Below, in pieces: positions 8,256-15,996 of a stretch of 64,000 nt of DNA (position 1 is the first letter of the stretch; each line of letters begins with the position of its first letter). A model generated the notes under the pieces. It saw only the letters and a list, made by a program, of their open reading frames with translations. It searched no databases and had not been told where the DNA came from. Origin of the DNA: Mycobacterium sp. shizuoka-1 (GTDB lineage Bacteria > Actinomycetota > Actinomycetes > Mycobacteriales > Mycobacteriaceae); the NCBI RefSeq assembly GCF_002723835.1, contig NZ_BEWG01000082.1:58614-122613 (forward strand). Reading direction: 5' to 3'. The position numbers were made by a program, and so were the translations under genes.

Positions 8256-9053
8256 TCAGCGGGCCTTCCACACCGGCTGGCGCTTCTCGGCGAAGGCCAG
8301 CGGCCCCTCCTTGGCGTCCTCGGACTTCATCAGCGGGCCGATCTCACGCATGGTGCGAGTCCAGCCGGCCTCGTCCGCGGTGATCGCGCCGTCGTCGACA
8401 CCGACCGCGACGCGCTTACTGGCCTGAACCGCCAGCGGCGCGTTGACGGTGATGCGTTGCGCCAGAGCCAAAGCCGCGTCGACGACGGTGCCATCCGGCA
8501 CGACATCGTTGATCAGGCCCCACCGCAGCGCCTCGTCAGCGGTGATCGGTTCGCCGGTGAACAGCAGCTGCATCGCCACCTTGCGCGGCAGCTGATCGAC
8601 GATCCGGAACACCCCACCGGCCGCGGCGACCAAGCCGCGCTTGACTTCCGGCAGGCCGAACTTCGCGCTCTGTTCGGCGACCACCAGATCGCTGGCCAGC
8701 GCCAGTTCGGTACCGCCACCCAGCGCGGTGCCGTTGACCGCGGCGATCGTCGGCTTGTCGATGAAGTGCCGGACATACCCGGCGAAACCCCACTCCGGGT
8801 GCTGCGGGTGAAAAAGGTTCTCCCGCCGGTAGATCGCCTTCAGGTCGGCGCCGGCGCAGAACGACTTGTCACCGGCTCCGGTGATCACCACCGCCCAGAC
8901 CTCGGCATCGTTCTGGGCCTGCTCGAGCAGGTCACCCACCGCGGTGCTGACCGCGCCGTTGACGGCGTTGCGGGCTTCGGGCCGGTTGATCGTGATGAGC
9001 GCGACGTTGCCCCGCCGCTCGAAAAGAGCGGCGGGGGTCTGCACGTCGGTCAC
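8256..9053 (-). CDS. enoyl-CoA hydratase (crotonase family)
   Basis: This 265-residue crotonase has both functional regions: KSFCAGADLKA (oxyanion hole) around residues 60-70 and a second block TALGGGTELALASD. The Glu of the later PEVKRGLVAAAGG segment matches one of the two catalytic glutamates of true hydratases, so hydration of enoyl-CoA is more likely here than for the gene at 2233. The GTG start at 9053 overlaps the stop of the thiolase gene by one base (TAGTG), so the two are translationally coupled. The C-terminal EKRQPVWKAR is typical of mycobacterial EchA proteins. Together they would perform the hydration and thiolysis steps of beta-oxidation. Confidence 0.9.
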   Translation of the reverse strand: MTDVQTPAALFERRGNVALITINRPEARNAVNGAVSTAVGDLLEQAQNDAEVWAVVITGAGDKSFCAGADLKAIYRRENLFHPQHPEWGFAGYVRHFIDKPTIAAVNGTALGGGTELALASDLVVAEQSAKFGLPEVKRGLVAAAGGVFRIVDQLPRKVAMQLLFTGEPITADEALRWGLINDVVPDGTVVDAALALAQRITVNAPLAVQASKRVAVGVDDGAITADEAGWTRTMREIGPLMKSEDAKEGPLAFAEKRQPVWKAR

Positions 9054-10198
9054 TACAGCAGCTCGAGGATGGTGGCGTTGGCCTGGCCGCCGCCTTCGCA
9101 CATGGTCTGCAGACCGTAGCGAATCCCGTTGTCCCGCATGTGGTAGAGCAGCGTGGTCATGATCCGCGCACCGGATCCGCCGAGCGGGTGGCCCAGGGCG
9201 ATCGCGCCGCCGTTGGGGTTGAGCCGCTTTTCGTCGGCACCGATCTCCTTGAGCCAGGCCATCGGAACCGGCGCGAACGCCTCGTTGACCTCGAAGGCGC
9301 CGATGTCGTCCACGCTCAGGCCGGACTTGGCCAGCGCCTTCTGAGTGGCCGGGATCGGGCCGCTCAGCATCATCACCGGGTCGGAACCGGCCAGCGTCGC
9401 GGTGTGCACGCGGGCGAGCGGCTTGAGCCCCAACGATTTCGCCTTCTCGGCCGACATGAACAGCAGCGCCGCCGAGCCGTCGGAGATCTGCGAGGAGTTG
9501 CCGGCGTGGATCACGCCGTCCTCGGAGAACGCCGGCTTGAGCTGGCCCATCTTCTCCAGCGTGGTCCCGCGGCGAATGCCCTCGTCCTTGAGGACGACGT
9601 TACCGTCGGCATCCTTGATTCCCACGATCTGATCGTCGAAGGCGCCGGAATCCTGTGCGGCAGCGGCCTTCTCATGCGAATCGAGAGAGAACTGATCCAG
9701 GTCGGTGCGGCTCAGGCCCCACTTGACGGCCATCATCTCCGCGCCGATGCCCTGGTTCGGGGTGCGGTCGTAGCGGCCTTTGAAACCGGCCGAGTAGGGG
9801 TTGCCGCCGTTGGCCAGCGACGCGCCCATCGGGGTGCGCGACATCGACTCGACGCCACCGGCGACGACGACGTCGTAGTGGCCGGCCACCACGCCTGCGG
9901 CGGCGAAGTGCACCGACTGCTGGCTGGAGCCGCACTGGCGGTCGACCGTCACGCCGGGCACCGACTCGGGCCAGCCGGCGGTCAGCACCGCGGTGCGGGC
10001 GATGTCGAGGGCCTGCTCCCCGGCCTGCATGACGCAGCCCCAGATGACGTCGTCGACGATCTCGGGATCGATGCCGGCGCGTTGGGCGAGTCCGTTGAGC
10101 ACCTGGGCCGACAGCTCGGCGGGATGCACACCGGACAGTCCGCCGTTGCGCTTGCCGACTGGTGAACGTACTGCCTCGACAATGACCGCTTCAGCCAT
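9053..10198 (-). CDS. acetyl-CoA acetyltransferase / 3-ketoacyl-CoA thiolase
   Basis: The product is a 381-residue thiolase of normal family length. The nucleophile Cys89 lies in DRQCGSSQQ, the acid-base pair is His337 in GHPLGGSG and Cys367 in MCEGGGQ, and NEAFA is present at 305-309. Thiolases cleave 3-ketoacyl-CoA with CoA to release acetyl-CoA, or run the reverse condensation. It sits upstream of and overlaps the enoyl-CoA hydratase gene, so the pair forms an operon. Start ATG at 10198 follows a good AAGGAG ribosome site. A TetR-type inverted repeat at 10271-10284 lies 73 bp upstream. FadA-type fatty acid or sterol thiolase roles are both possible. Confidence 0.92.
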   Translation of the reverse strand: MAEAVIVEAVRSPVGKRNGGLSGVHPAELSAQVLNGLAQRAGIDPEIVDDVIWGCVMQAGEQALDIARTAVLTAGWPESVPGVTVDRQCGSSQQSVHFAAAGVVAGHYDVVVAGGVESMSRTPMGASLANGGNPYSAGFKGRYDRTPNQGIGAEMMAVKWGLSRTDLDQFSLDSHEKAAAAQDSGAFDDQIVGIKDADGNVVLKDEGIRRGTTLEKMGQLKPAFSEDGVIHAGNSSQISDGSAALLFMSAEKAKSLGLKPLARVHTATLAGSDPVMMLSGPIPATQKALAKSGLSVDDIGAFEVNEAFAPVPMAWLKEIGADEKRLNPNGGAIALGHPLGGSGARIMTTLLYHMRDNGIRYGLQTMCEGGGQANATILELL

Positions 10199-10270
10199 CG
10201 ATTTCTCCTTCGATCAGGGTTGGTCATCGATTAATAACACGCGCAGGCCGAGGCCCGGCAGGCGGGGCCA

Positions 10271-10284
10271 ACCAACCGTTCGGT
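10271..10284. promoter_or_regulatory. TetR-type inverted repeat upstream of the thiolase operon
   Basis: ACCAACCGTTCGGT is an imperfect palindrome, and another half-site (CGGTT) lies 4 bp beyond. The extended stretch 10268-10285 shares 15 of 18 bases with the minus-strand site at 1029-1046. It is in the 105-bp gap before the thiolase start and is a candidate operator for a fatty-acid regulator. Confidence 0.4.
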
Positions 10285-10303
10285 CAGTCGGTTCCGCCCC
10301 TGA

Positions 10304-12034
10304 TCAGACGCCTTTGCCCGACGTGACGTGGACCGGCAGGGTGTCGTCCCAGGGTTGCCGGTCGACCATGTCGGCGACTTTGACGTAGCCGGTCTCGAAC
10401 TCCCCGGTGGCGGCGTCCACCAGCCGGTACTCCTGGCGCTGCCGGTGGATGGGCTGACCGTCGAGCAGCACCACGCGGACCTCGCCGGGCTCGAATCCGC
10501 AGCGCTTCTGCATGGCCGCGATCAGCTGCTCGTTGTGCATGTGCCCGTCGCCGAAGTTCCAGCCGATCGCCATGCTGCAGATGCGTTCACCGTCGGTGAT
10601 GGAGTAGTCATCCTCGTTCTGTCCCGCCATCGCCCGGTGGGCCAGCGTGAACAGCGCCTTGCCGTGGGTGTTGAACGCGCGGAACGCATACCCCATGAAG
10701 ATCGGGATCTGCGCGGCTTCCTTGCTGCCGTAGAACTTCTCGAGCTGGGCGGCGGGCATATTGGCGATCGTCACCAGGTTCTGCTCGATCTTGGCCTCGG
10801 CCGAGGGCTTCACACACCACAGCGTGGTGTCCCAGTTGCCGGCGTAGTAGCGCATGCCGGGCAGGAAGGACACCTTGCGCGGCACCGTGTTTCCGAGGAA
10901 GACGGTCGTGGCCAGCACCAGGAACAACACGATCGGCCACGGCGTGGTGAGGTCGGTGATCCCGATCTGGGCGTGCGCGACGAACAGCGACAGCACCGAG
11001 AAGATCATGAACACGTTCCACTCCAGCGGAACCCCCATCGGGATCGCCGAGAGGATGCCGAAGTGGAAGCAGATCATCACGATCGCCGCGATCGTCGTCG
11101 GCCAGCCGCCGTGGGAGAAGAAGAGCGCCAACGGAATCAGCGCCTCGATCGCCGTGCTGATGTGCGCCAGGATGTGCGACATCCGCCCGGGCCGAAGATC
11201 CTCGGGGAAGTTCTTGAAGAACATCCGCTTGAGGAACCGTGGCCGCACCACCGGGCTGTTGGACATCATCGTGGAGATGACGAACGGGAAGTGCCGGGTC
11301 AGCTTGGAGGTCGCGGCGCCGATCCAGATCGCCATGCACACCAGCTTGGCGGCGATGATGATGTCGACGCCGGAGAACAGGAACGCCACCGCGAACGCGC
11401 CGTACACCTCGCCGCGGGCTGCCAGGAAGATCACCTTGTCGCGCAGGCCGGCCAGGGCCAGCAGCGCGACGATCGTCGCGATCTGCCACGTGGGCAGCAG
11501 ACCGACGTCGGTGCCCAGCTTGGGGATCGGCCCGGTGCCGTCGGAGAACAGCGCGACGAGCAGCATCACGATCAGCGCCGCGTAGAGCGCGATGTCGACC
11601 GGGCCGCGGTTGTCACCCTTGGTGAGCGGCACCAGCTTGGGCCACGGTGGCAGCCGGATCGTGTTGGGACGCAACCAATAGATGATCGAGCCCATCGGCG
11701 GCCAGAACCGGTTGTTCAGCGGGCCGAACCCACAGCCGAGACCGACGACCTCGAACAGCATCGTGTAGAGCACGGCCTTTTCGTAGACGATCGGCTCCGA
11801 CCACCACGTCCCGATGTCGCCGAGGCCGCCGATGCCCTTGGTGGCCAGACCGAACAGTGCGCCGACGAAGACGTAGAGCAGGATCTTGACGACGTAGAAC
11901 AGGTGCAGGGCCACCGGGGTGCCGAACCCCACCTCGGCCCAGTGCCGGGCCATCGGCTTGATCTTCTCCGCGCGCGTGCCCGTGCTCCACGTCTCGAAGT
12001 CGATGACGGGCACTTCCTGCTTCAGAAATCCCAT
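10304..12034 (-). CDS. DUF3556 family integral membrane protein
   Basis: This 576-residue protein has about ten hydrophobic segments between residues 45 and 400 and a soluble C-terminal domain of about 170 residues (including WCVKPSAEAKIEQNL and the DGQPIHRQ region). It matches the actinobacterial DUF3556 family, whose function is not established. The ATG at 12034 is preceded by a -10 hexamer (TAATCT, 12042-12047) seven bases upstream, and a perfect KstR-consensus operator (12046-12059) touches that hexamer. This is direct sequence evidence that the gene belongs to the sterol-responsive regulon, although its biochemical role in sterol or lipid handling is inference. A DoxX-family gene follows upstream on the same strand with its own promoter. 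Confidence 0.82.
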   Translation of the reverse strand: MGFLKQEVPVIDFETWSTGTRAEKIKPMARHWAEVGFGTPVALHLFYVVKILLYVFVGALFGLATKGIGGLGDIGTWWSEPIVYEKAVLYTMLFEVVGLGCGFGPLNNRFWPPMGSIIYWLRPNTIRLPPWPKLVPLTKGDNRGPVDIALYAALIVMLLVALFSDGTGPIPKLGTDVGLLPTWQIATIVALLALAGLRDKVIFLAARGEVYGAFAVAFLFSGVDIIIAAKLVCMAIWIGAATSKLTRHFPFVISTMMSNSPVVRPRFLKRMFFKNFPEDLRPGRMSHILAHISTAIEALIPLALFFSHGGWPTTIAAIVMICFHFGILSAIPMGVPLEWNVFMIFSVLSLFVAHAQIGITDLTTPWPIVLFLVLATTVFLGNTVPRKVSFLPGMRYYAGNWDTTLWCVKPSAEAKIEQNLVTIANMPAAQLEKFYGSKEAAQIPIFMGYAFRAFNTHGKALFTLAHRAMAGQNEDDYSITDGERICSMAIGWNFGDGHMHNEQLIAAMQKRCGFEPGEVRVVLLDGQPIHRQRQEYRLVDAATGEFETGYVKVADMVDRQPWDDTLPVHVTSGKGV

Positions 12035-12041
12035 GCGCCAA

Positions 12042-12047
12042 AGATTA
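12042..12047 (-). promoter_or_regulatory. -10 hexamer of a leaderless promoter (DUF3556 gene)
   Basis: TAATCT on the minus strand sits 7 nt before the ATG at 12034. Its upstream edge overlaps the KstR operator by two bases, so a bound repressor would block polymerase. Confidence 0.55.
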
Positions 12048-12059
12048 GAACGTGTTCTA
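12046..12059. promoter_or_regulatory. KstR-type operator
   Basis: TAGAACGTGTTCTA fits the KstR consensus TNNAACNNGTTNNA at every fixed position, and its 6-bp arms are perfect inverted repeats. KstR is the TetR-family repressor of cholesterol catabolism genes in mycobacteria, relieved by 3-oxo-cholestenoyl-CoA thioesters. The site lies 12 bp upstream of the DUF3556 start codon. Confidence 0.8.
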
Positions 12060-12097
12060 GTGCGACGGGTCGGATTTCCCGTGCGCCGGGACGGCGA

Positions 12098-12625
12098 TCA
12101 CGCCTTGGCCGGCGGCCGGTAGAAAATGGCCAGCTGGCCGATACCGCCGGCCAGGCCGAGCGCCACCGCGATGAGCAGTCCGCACCAGCCGTGCAGCAGT
12201 CCGTAGAAATCGGTCCCGCCGAAGAGTGCGTAGTCGAGGCTGAACCGGCCGGCCCCGGTCGCGGCGATGGCCACCGCCGCCGTCGCCAGCACCAGGTTGT
12301 ACTCCCAGCCCTCCTTGACGATGAAGAAACCGTTGTGGCGGTGCACCGTCCATGCGGCGACCAGCATCAGCGCCACGAACCCCGCGGCGGGCACCGGTGT
12401 CAGCAGCCCGACCGCCAGCCCCAGTCCGGCGGCCATCTCGGTGCTCGCGGCCACCCGGGCGTGGAAGGTGCCGGGCTTCATCCCGATGCTCTCGAACCAG
12501 CCGGCGGTGCCCTTGATCCGGCCGCCGCCGAAGAACTTGTTGTAGCCGTGGGTGGCCATGGTCACGCCGAGCACCACACGAAGGATGAGCAGTCCGACGT
12601 TCGCCGCGTCACTGTAGGCAGTCAT
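12098..12625 (-). CDS. DoxX family membrane protein
   Basis: The 175-residue product has four hydrophobic helices and the DoxX signature at its start (LLILRVVLGVTMATHGYNKFFGG, here residues 12-34). An E-M-A-A-G-L-G segment in the second helix follows. DoxX proteins are small membrane subunits linked in mycobacteria to a membrane-associated oxidoreductase complex with SodA and SseA that counters radical stress, though many paralogues have no known partner. The ATG at 12625 is supported by a leaderless-type -10 (TAGGTT) seven bases upstream. It precedes the DUF3556 gene by 63 bp on the same strand, so read-through is possible even though that gene has its own regulated promoter. Confidence 0.87.
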   Translation of the reverse strand: MTAYSDAANVGLLILRVVLGVTMATHGYNKFFGGGRIKGTAGWFESIGMKPGTFHARVAASTEMAAGLGLAVGLLTPVPAAGFVALMLVAAWTVHRHNGFFIVKEGWEYNLVLATAAVAIAATGAGRFSLDYALFGGTDFYGLLHGWCGLLIAVALGLAGGIGQLAIFYRPPAKA

Positions 12626-12632
12626 GGGTGTA

Positions 12633-12638
12633 AACCTA
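12633..12638 (-). promoter_or_regulatory. -10 hexamer of a leaderless promoter (DoxX gene)
   Basis: TAGGTT on the minus strand is followed by 7 nt and the ATG at 12625. No ribosome site is visible between them. Confidence 0.5.
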
Positions 12639-12667
12639 GAGCATCGGCGCGCCTGCTGTGCGGATGC

Positions 12668-14572
12668 TCAGCCGAGGTAGGAGATGACCGGCAGGGTGTA
12701 GCTCAGGTCCCCACTTTCCATCCAGTGCAGCAGCGGCGACAACCCCTCGTCCGGCGGCTGCGGCATGTAGCCGCGACTGGTCGCGCCGGTGATCGGCTGG
12801 TTGAACTGCCGCATCCGCAGCACGTTCTCCCACAGGTAATTCTGGACTTGGGTCATCGTGGTCAGGTTCCGCTCGTCGGCGAACACCTTCATCACGGCCG
12901 CGGGATCGTCGCCCCCGGCGATCAACAGCGCCACTTGGGTGTCGAAGTCATCCTTGCTGATCGTGAACAGGTTTTGACCCTGCACGGTCTGCACGTTGAG
13001 ATAGCCCTGCTCGGCGGCGATGGAGACCTGCATCTCCTTCAGCGCTTCCTGCGCATTCGGAACGTAGCCGAGGTCGATGGCGCTGATCTGCGCGTACGGA
13101 TTGATCACATAGATCCCCGACCAGCGGTGGTGGCCGTCGACGATGTACGTGCCACCGTCTGCGGTGACGATCGACCCGCCGGGTACCAATGCGCCGCCCT
13201 GCAGGTACGCCTCGAGTTGGTCGGCGTTCTGCAGCGGGTACTTGATCGACTTGTCCACGTCGACCTCGTTCTGCGTCGGGATCAAACTGGTCACATCCGC
13301 GTTGATCGGGGTGATCTGGATGGCCTCGTTCGGGATGCCCCGAGTGGCTCCACCGGTCCTGATCAGTTCCAACAACGGTGTGTTGCAGGTGCTTACGCAC
13401 AGCGCCCCGGTGACCGGATCGGTCTTGAGGTAGGTGTTGAACAGATTGACGAAGCCGGTCGGGTCCTCGTCGTAGGCCGCCAGCAGGATCTGCTGGAGCT
13501 GGCTCACGGCGACCATGTCCGGCAATGGCACGTCCCCGGCCGTCATCCGGGCGACGTTCGCGGAGCTCGACAACAGGCCCATCGCGATCCCGGCCAGCCC
13601 GCGGTTCCAGTACCAGCGATCGACGTACTGCTGGATCTCGGTATCGGTGACGTCCCGGCCGAGCACGACCTGATAGATCTCGTTGACCTTGACCGCACGG
13701 AAGGCGTCTGCGGTGACGAATTGCAAAGCGACCACCTGGGTCGGAAGGCCGGCCCGCAGCTGCTGGACATAGACCGCGGACTGGCCGGCGTCGGCGGGCT
13801 CACCGAGCATGCTGCGATACAGGAGCGACACGTAGGTGGTGGCGGTACCGCCGCTTGCCCGGTAGAACTCTGCACCGCTGGCGATCTGAGCCACCACCAG
13901 CGGCTCGGGCACGCCGATCGCGAGTTCGACTGTGCCCAGTGCCATTTCGGCCTGCGTCGGGGCGCGACCCAGCAATTCGCGGAAGTAGTTGTTGACCTGC
14001 TGCTGCCGGAACGGTTGCGAGTTGTAGAGGCTGAACACCACCGCCCGGGTACCGAGCAGGTTGTACAGGTTCGAGTAGCGCTGCAGCTGCTCGGCGGTGG
14101 GATCAGTCCGCAGGATCTCACGGAACAAACCGGTCACCACTTCGCTGGAGCTGGTTGAGCTCGTCGTCACGGCGGCCGATGCCTGGGTCACCGGCGACGT
14201 CGAGTCAACGCCGGCCGCGGGTGTCCGGTCGACGCCGGCGACGACGCGGGCACTGTGGCCCGTTGCCGCCGACGGCCGCACCGCACTCGCCGACGCCGGC
14301 TTGGCAGCACGCTTGGCCGAAGCCCCCTTGGCCGCCGCCTGCACGCTGGGGCGGTGCCCCCCGACACCGGCGGAATGCTTGCCAGACGTCGACGAGTGTG
14401 AGGTCGGTGCGGGCGACGCGCCCCCGTCGTCCGCGGCGGCGATAGCCGGTGCGGCGATCAGCGCCGCACCGACACCGGCTGCCACCGCGCCTGCCTGAAA
14501 CCAGCGCACAACCGGAAGATTCCGCCTCTGCCCCGGACCTTTGCCGCCGCCGCGCATTTCGGATACAGCCAT
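12668..14572 (-). CDS. secreted protein with DUF4214 repeats and a C-terminal ParB-like domain
   Basis: The 634-residue product starts with a basic segment and a hydrophobic Sec signal (about residues 20-48, ending APAIAAA), then a low-complexity Ala/Ser/Thr linker to about 140. Residues 144-340 hold at least two tandem DUF4214-like helical units; the phrase FRELLGRAPTQAEM recurs as YQVVLGRDVTDTEI. After Cys392 and Cys396, residues 418-500 resemble the ParB/sulfiredoxin fold. They contain ITPINADVTSLIPTQ, then TYIVDGHHRWSGI, where VDGHHR (478-483) matches the catalytic or phosphate-binding GxHR motif of ParB-like nucleases (ParBc_2 type). A helical tail follows. The ATG at 14572 follows GGGGGAG by five bases. 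An exported ParB-like domain is unusual; the substrate is unknown. Confidence 0.75.
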   Translation of the reverse strand: MAVSEMRGGGKGPGQRRNLPVVRWFQAGAVAAGVGAALIAAPAIAAADDGGASPAPTSHSSTSGKHSAGVGGHRPSVQAAAKGASAKRAAKPASASAVRPSAATGHSARVVAGVDRTPAAGVDSTSPVTQASAAVTTSSTSSSEVVTGLFREILRTDPTAEQLQRYSNLYNLLGTRAVVFSLYNSQPFRQQQVNNYFRELLGRAPTQAEMALGTVELAIGVPEPLVVAQIASGAEFYRASGGTATTYVSLLYRSMLGEPADAGQSAVYVQQLRAGLPTQVVALQFVTADAFRAVKVNEIYQVVLGRDVTDTEIQQYVDRWYWNRGLAGIAMGLLSSSANVARMTAGDVPLPDMVAVSQLQQILLAAYDEDPTGFVNLFNTYLKTDPVTGALCVSTCNTPLLELIRTGGATRGIPNEAIQITPINADVTSLIPTQNEVDVDKSIKYPLQNADQLEAYLQGGALVPGGSIVTADGGTYIVDGHHRWSGIYVINPYAQISAIDLGYVPNAQEALKEMQVSIAAEQGYLNVQTVQGQNLFTISKDDFDTQVALLIAGGDDPAAVMKVFADERNLTTMTQVQNYLWENVLRMRQFNQPITGATSRGYMPQPPDEGLSPLLHWMESGDLSYTLPVISYLG

Positions 14573-14713
14573 GTGCACTCCCCCGGATCAGGTCAGCGCC
14601 CCGACAGCGCATCGCCTCTGAAGTAAGTACCACCCACAGACAGTGCCCAGCGCGGGTTTCGACAAATGGTCCTTTGCTGTTGAGACTGGACCACCCGGAC
14701 CGACGGCCACTGT

Positions 14714-15970
14714 TCAGCCTGGCAACGCGCTCCGCAGCCGACGCAGGTAATCGTCGACCTCGACGACGTGTGGATCGGCGTGCACGCTGATCGTGATGGT
14801 GTCGCCCAGCCCGTGCACCCCATGGGTGAGGCTCATCATCGGCGACAGGCCCGGGAACCCGGCGGCGAACCGAACCGGCCGACCACCGAAGGACAGATCG
14901 GCGGGCCCGCGGTTGACACTGGACACCACGGTGTTGCCGGTGACGGTGGCCGACCGCAGATCGGGATCGAACTGCCGCACACCCCAACGCAACAACGCGG
15001 CGGGGATGGCCGCGGACGCAGCGGCCGAGGCGAGCATCGCCGGGTGGCCGCCGCGGCGGCGCGCCGCGGCCAGTTCGGCGCCGATCATCTCGGCCCGCCG
15101 GGCCGGGTCGACGTCCGGGTGCAGGCCGATACCGGCGTTGCGAAAGTTGTTGTGCGCGCCTGGATTCTGACGCCCGGCCATCGTGACCTCGGCGCCTAGG
15201 GTGGAGGTGTCCTCACCGCGGGCGGCCAGGTAGCCCGCCAGCGCGTCGGCGATCGCCACGAGTGCGGCGACGGTGACGGTGGGACCGCCGAGCCGGTCGC
15301 GTGGCAGTACCAGCGTGCGCACCACGGGCGTCGCGCCGGGCCGCTGATTGATGCTGAGCACCGGGCAGCCCGGCGCGGGCGGAGCCACCAACCCGGCCGC
15401 GGTGTCACGCTCCAGCTGCCGGTGCGCCCGTGCCGCGGCGACGCCGCGGGCGGGCAGGAATCCGCGCCGCGCGGCGACCGGCACCGGCACGGGCTGCCGG
15501 CGGCCCAGCAGCGCACCGCCCAGCGCCGTCAAGCGGGCGCCGTCGGCGTACGCATGCCCCATCTGCACCACCACCGCGCAGCCCACCCCATGGGCGCTCG
15601 GCATCCCGGTCACGCGCGGGAAAACGTGTGTCCGCCAGCCCATTCGGTGCAGATCGAGCTGGTCGTCGCGCAGCCTGGCGGCGGTATCCAGACAACCCTG
15701 CCAGTCGACTCCCCCAGGATGGTGCACGACAAATTGATCCGCACCGATCGCACCGGTGCGCCATCGCGGGTATCGCCACCGGCCCGCCTCGGCCACCCGC
15801 AGGCGCAACTCGTCACACGCCTGTGCGCGCACCCGCAACTCGTCGAGGGCCGCGTCCAGGTCCTCGGGTGAGCCGTCGAAGGCGTACAGCGCCAGCAGAT
15901 CACTGGGGATCACGGCCGACTGCCAGAACATCTGCGCGTCAACCGCGGTCATCGCCCTGCTGGCAGCCAT
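14714..15970 (-). CDS. WS/DGAT-type acyltransferase-like protein (DUF1298 C-terminus)
   Basis: The 418-residue product begins with the family phrase MTAVDAQMFWQS and resembles mycobacterial wax ester synthase/diacylglycerol acyltransferases, which make triacylglycerol or wax esters from acyl-CoA. The usual active-site HHxxxDG reads MGHAYADG here: the second His and the DG remain, while the first His is replaced by Gly. The C-terminal half has the SSVNRGPAD segment in place of the usual NVPGP motif of DUF1298, so activity may be altered. The ATG at 15970 is chosen because a -10 (GACAAT) lies 7 nt upstream; the ATG at 15979 would overlap that hexamer. The gene is divergent from an SDR gene. Confidence 0.72.
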   Translation of the reverse strand: MAASRAMTAVDAQMFWQSAVIPSDLLALYAFDGSPEDLDAALDELRVRAQACDELRLRVAEAGRWRYPRWRTGAIGADQFVVHHPGGVDWQGCLDTAARLRDDQLDLHRMGWRTHVFPRVTGMPSAHGVGCAVVVQMGHAYADGARLTALGGALLGRRQPVPVPVAARRGFLPARGVAAARAHRQLERDTAAGLVAPPAPGCPVLSINQRPGATPVVRTLVLPRDRLGGPTVTVAALVAIADALAGYLAARGEDTSTLGAEVTMAGRQNPGAHNNFRNAGIGLHPDVDPARRAEMIGAELAAARRRGGHPAMLASAAASAAIPAALLRWGVRQFDPDLRSATVTGNTVVSSVNRGPADLSFGGRPVRFAAGFPGLSPMMSLTHGVHGLGDTITISVHADPHVVEVDDYLRRLRSALPG

Positions 15971-15977
15971 ACCCGTC

Positions 15978-15983
15978 ATTGTC
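15978..15983 (-). promoter_or_regulatory. -10 hexamer, WS/DGAT-like gene (leaderless type)
   Basis: GACAAT on the minus strand is 7 nt before the ATG at 15970. It lies back-to-back with the plus-strand TAGGCT at 15985-15990, so the two divergent promoters share one base of spacing. Confidence 0.4.
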
Positions 15984-15984
15984 C

Positions 15985-15990
15985 TAGGCT
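15985..15990 (+). promoter_or_regulatory. -10 hexamer, SDR gene (leaderless type)
   Basis: TAGGCT precedes the GTG at 15997 by 6 nt. It supports the GTG as the first codon of a leaderless mRNA. Confidence 0.5.
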
Positions 15991-15996
15991 GAGCCC

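Noticed and set aside
10328..14158. A 1276-codon open frame on the plus strand.
   Set aside because: It lies opposite the DUF3556, DoxX and DUF4214/ParB-like genes, is rich in Arg, His and Asp, and is an antisense shadow of high-GC codon use.
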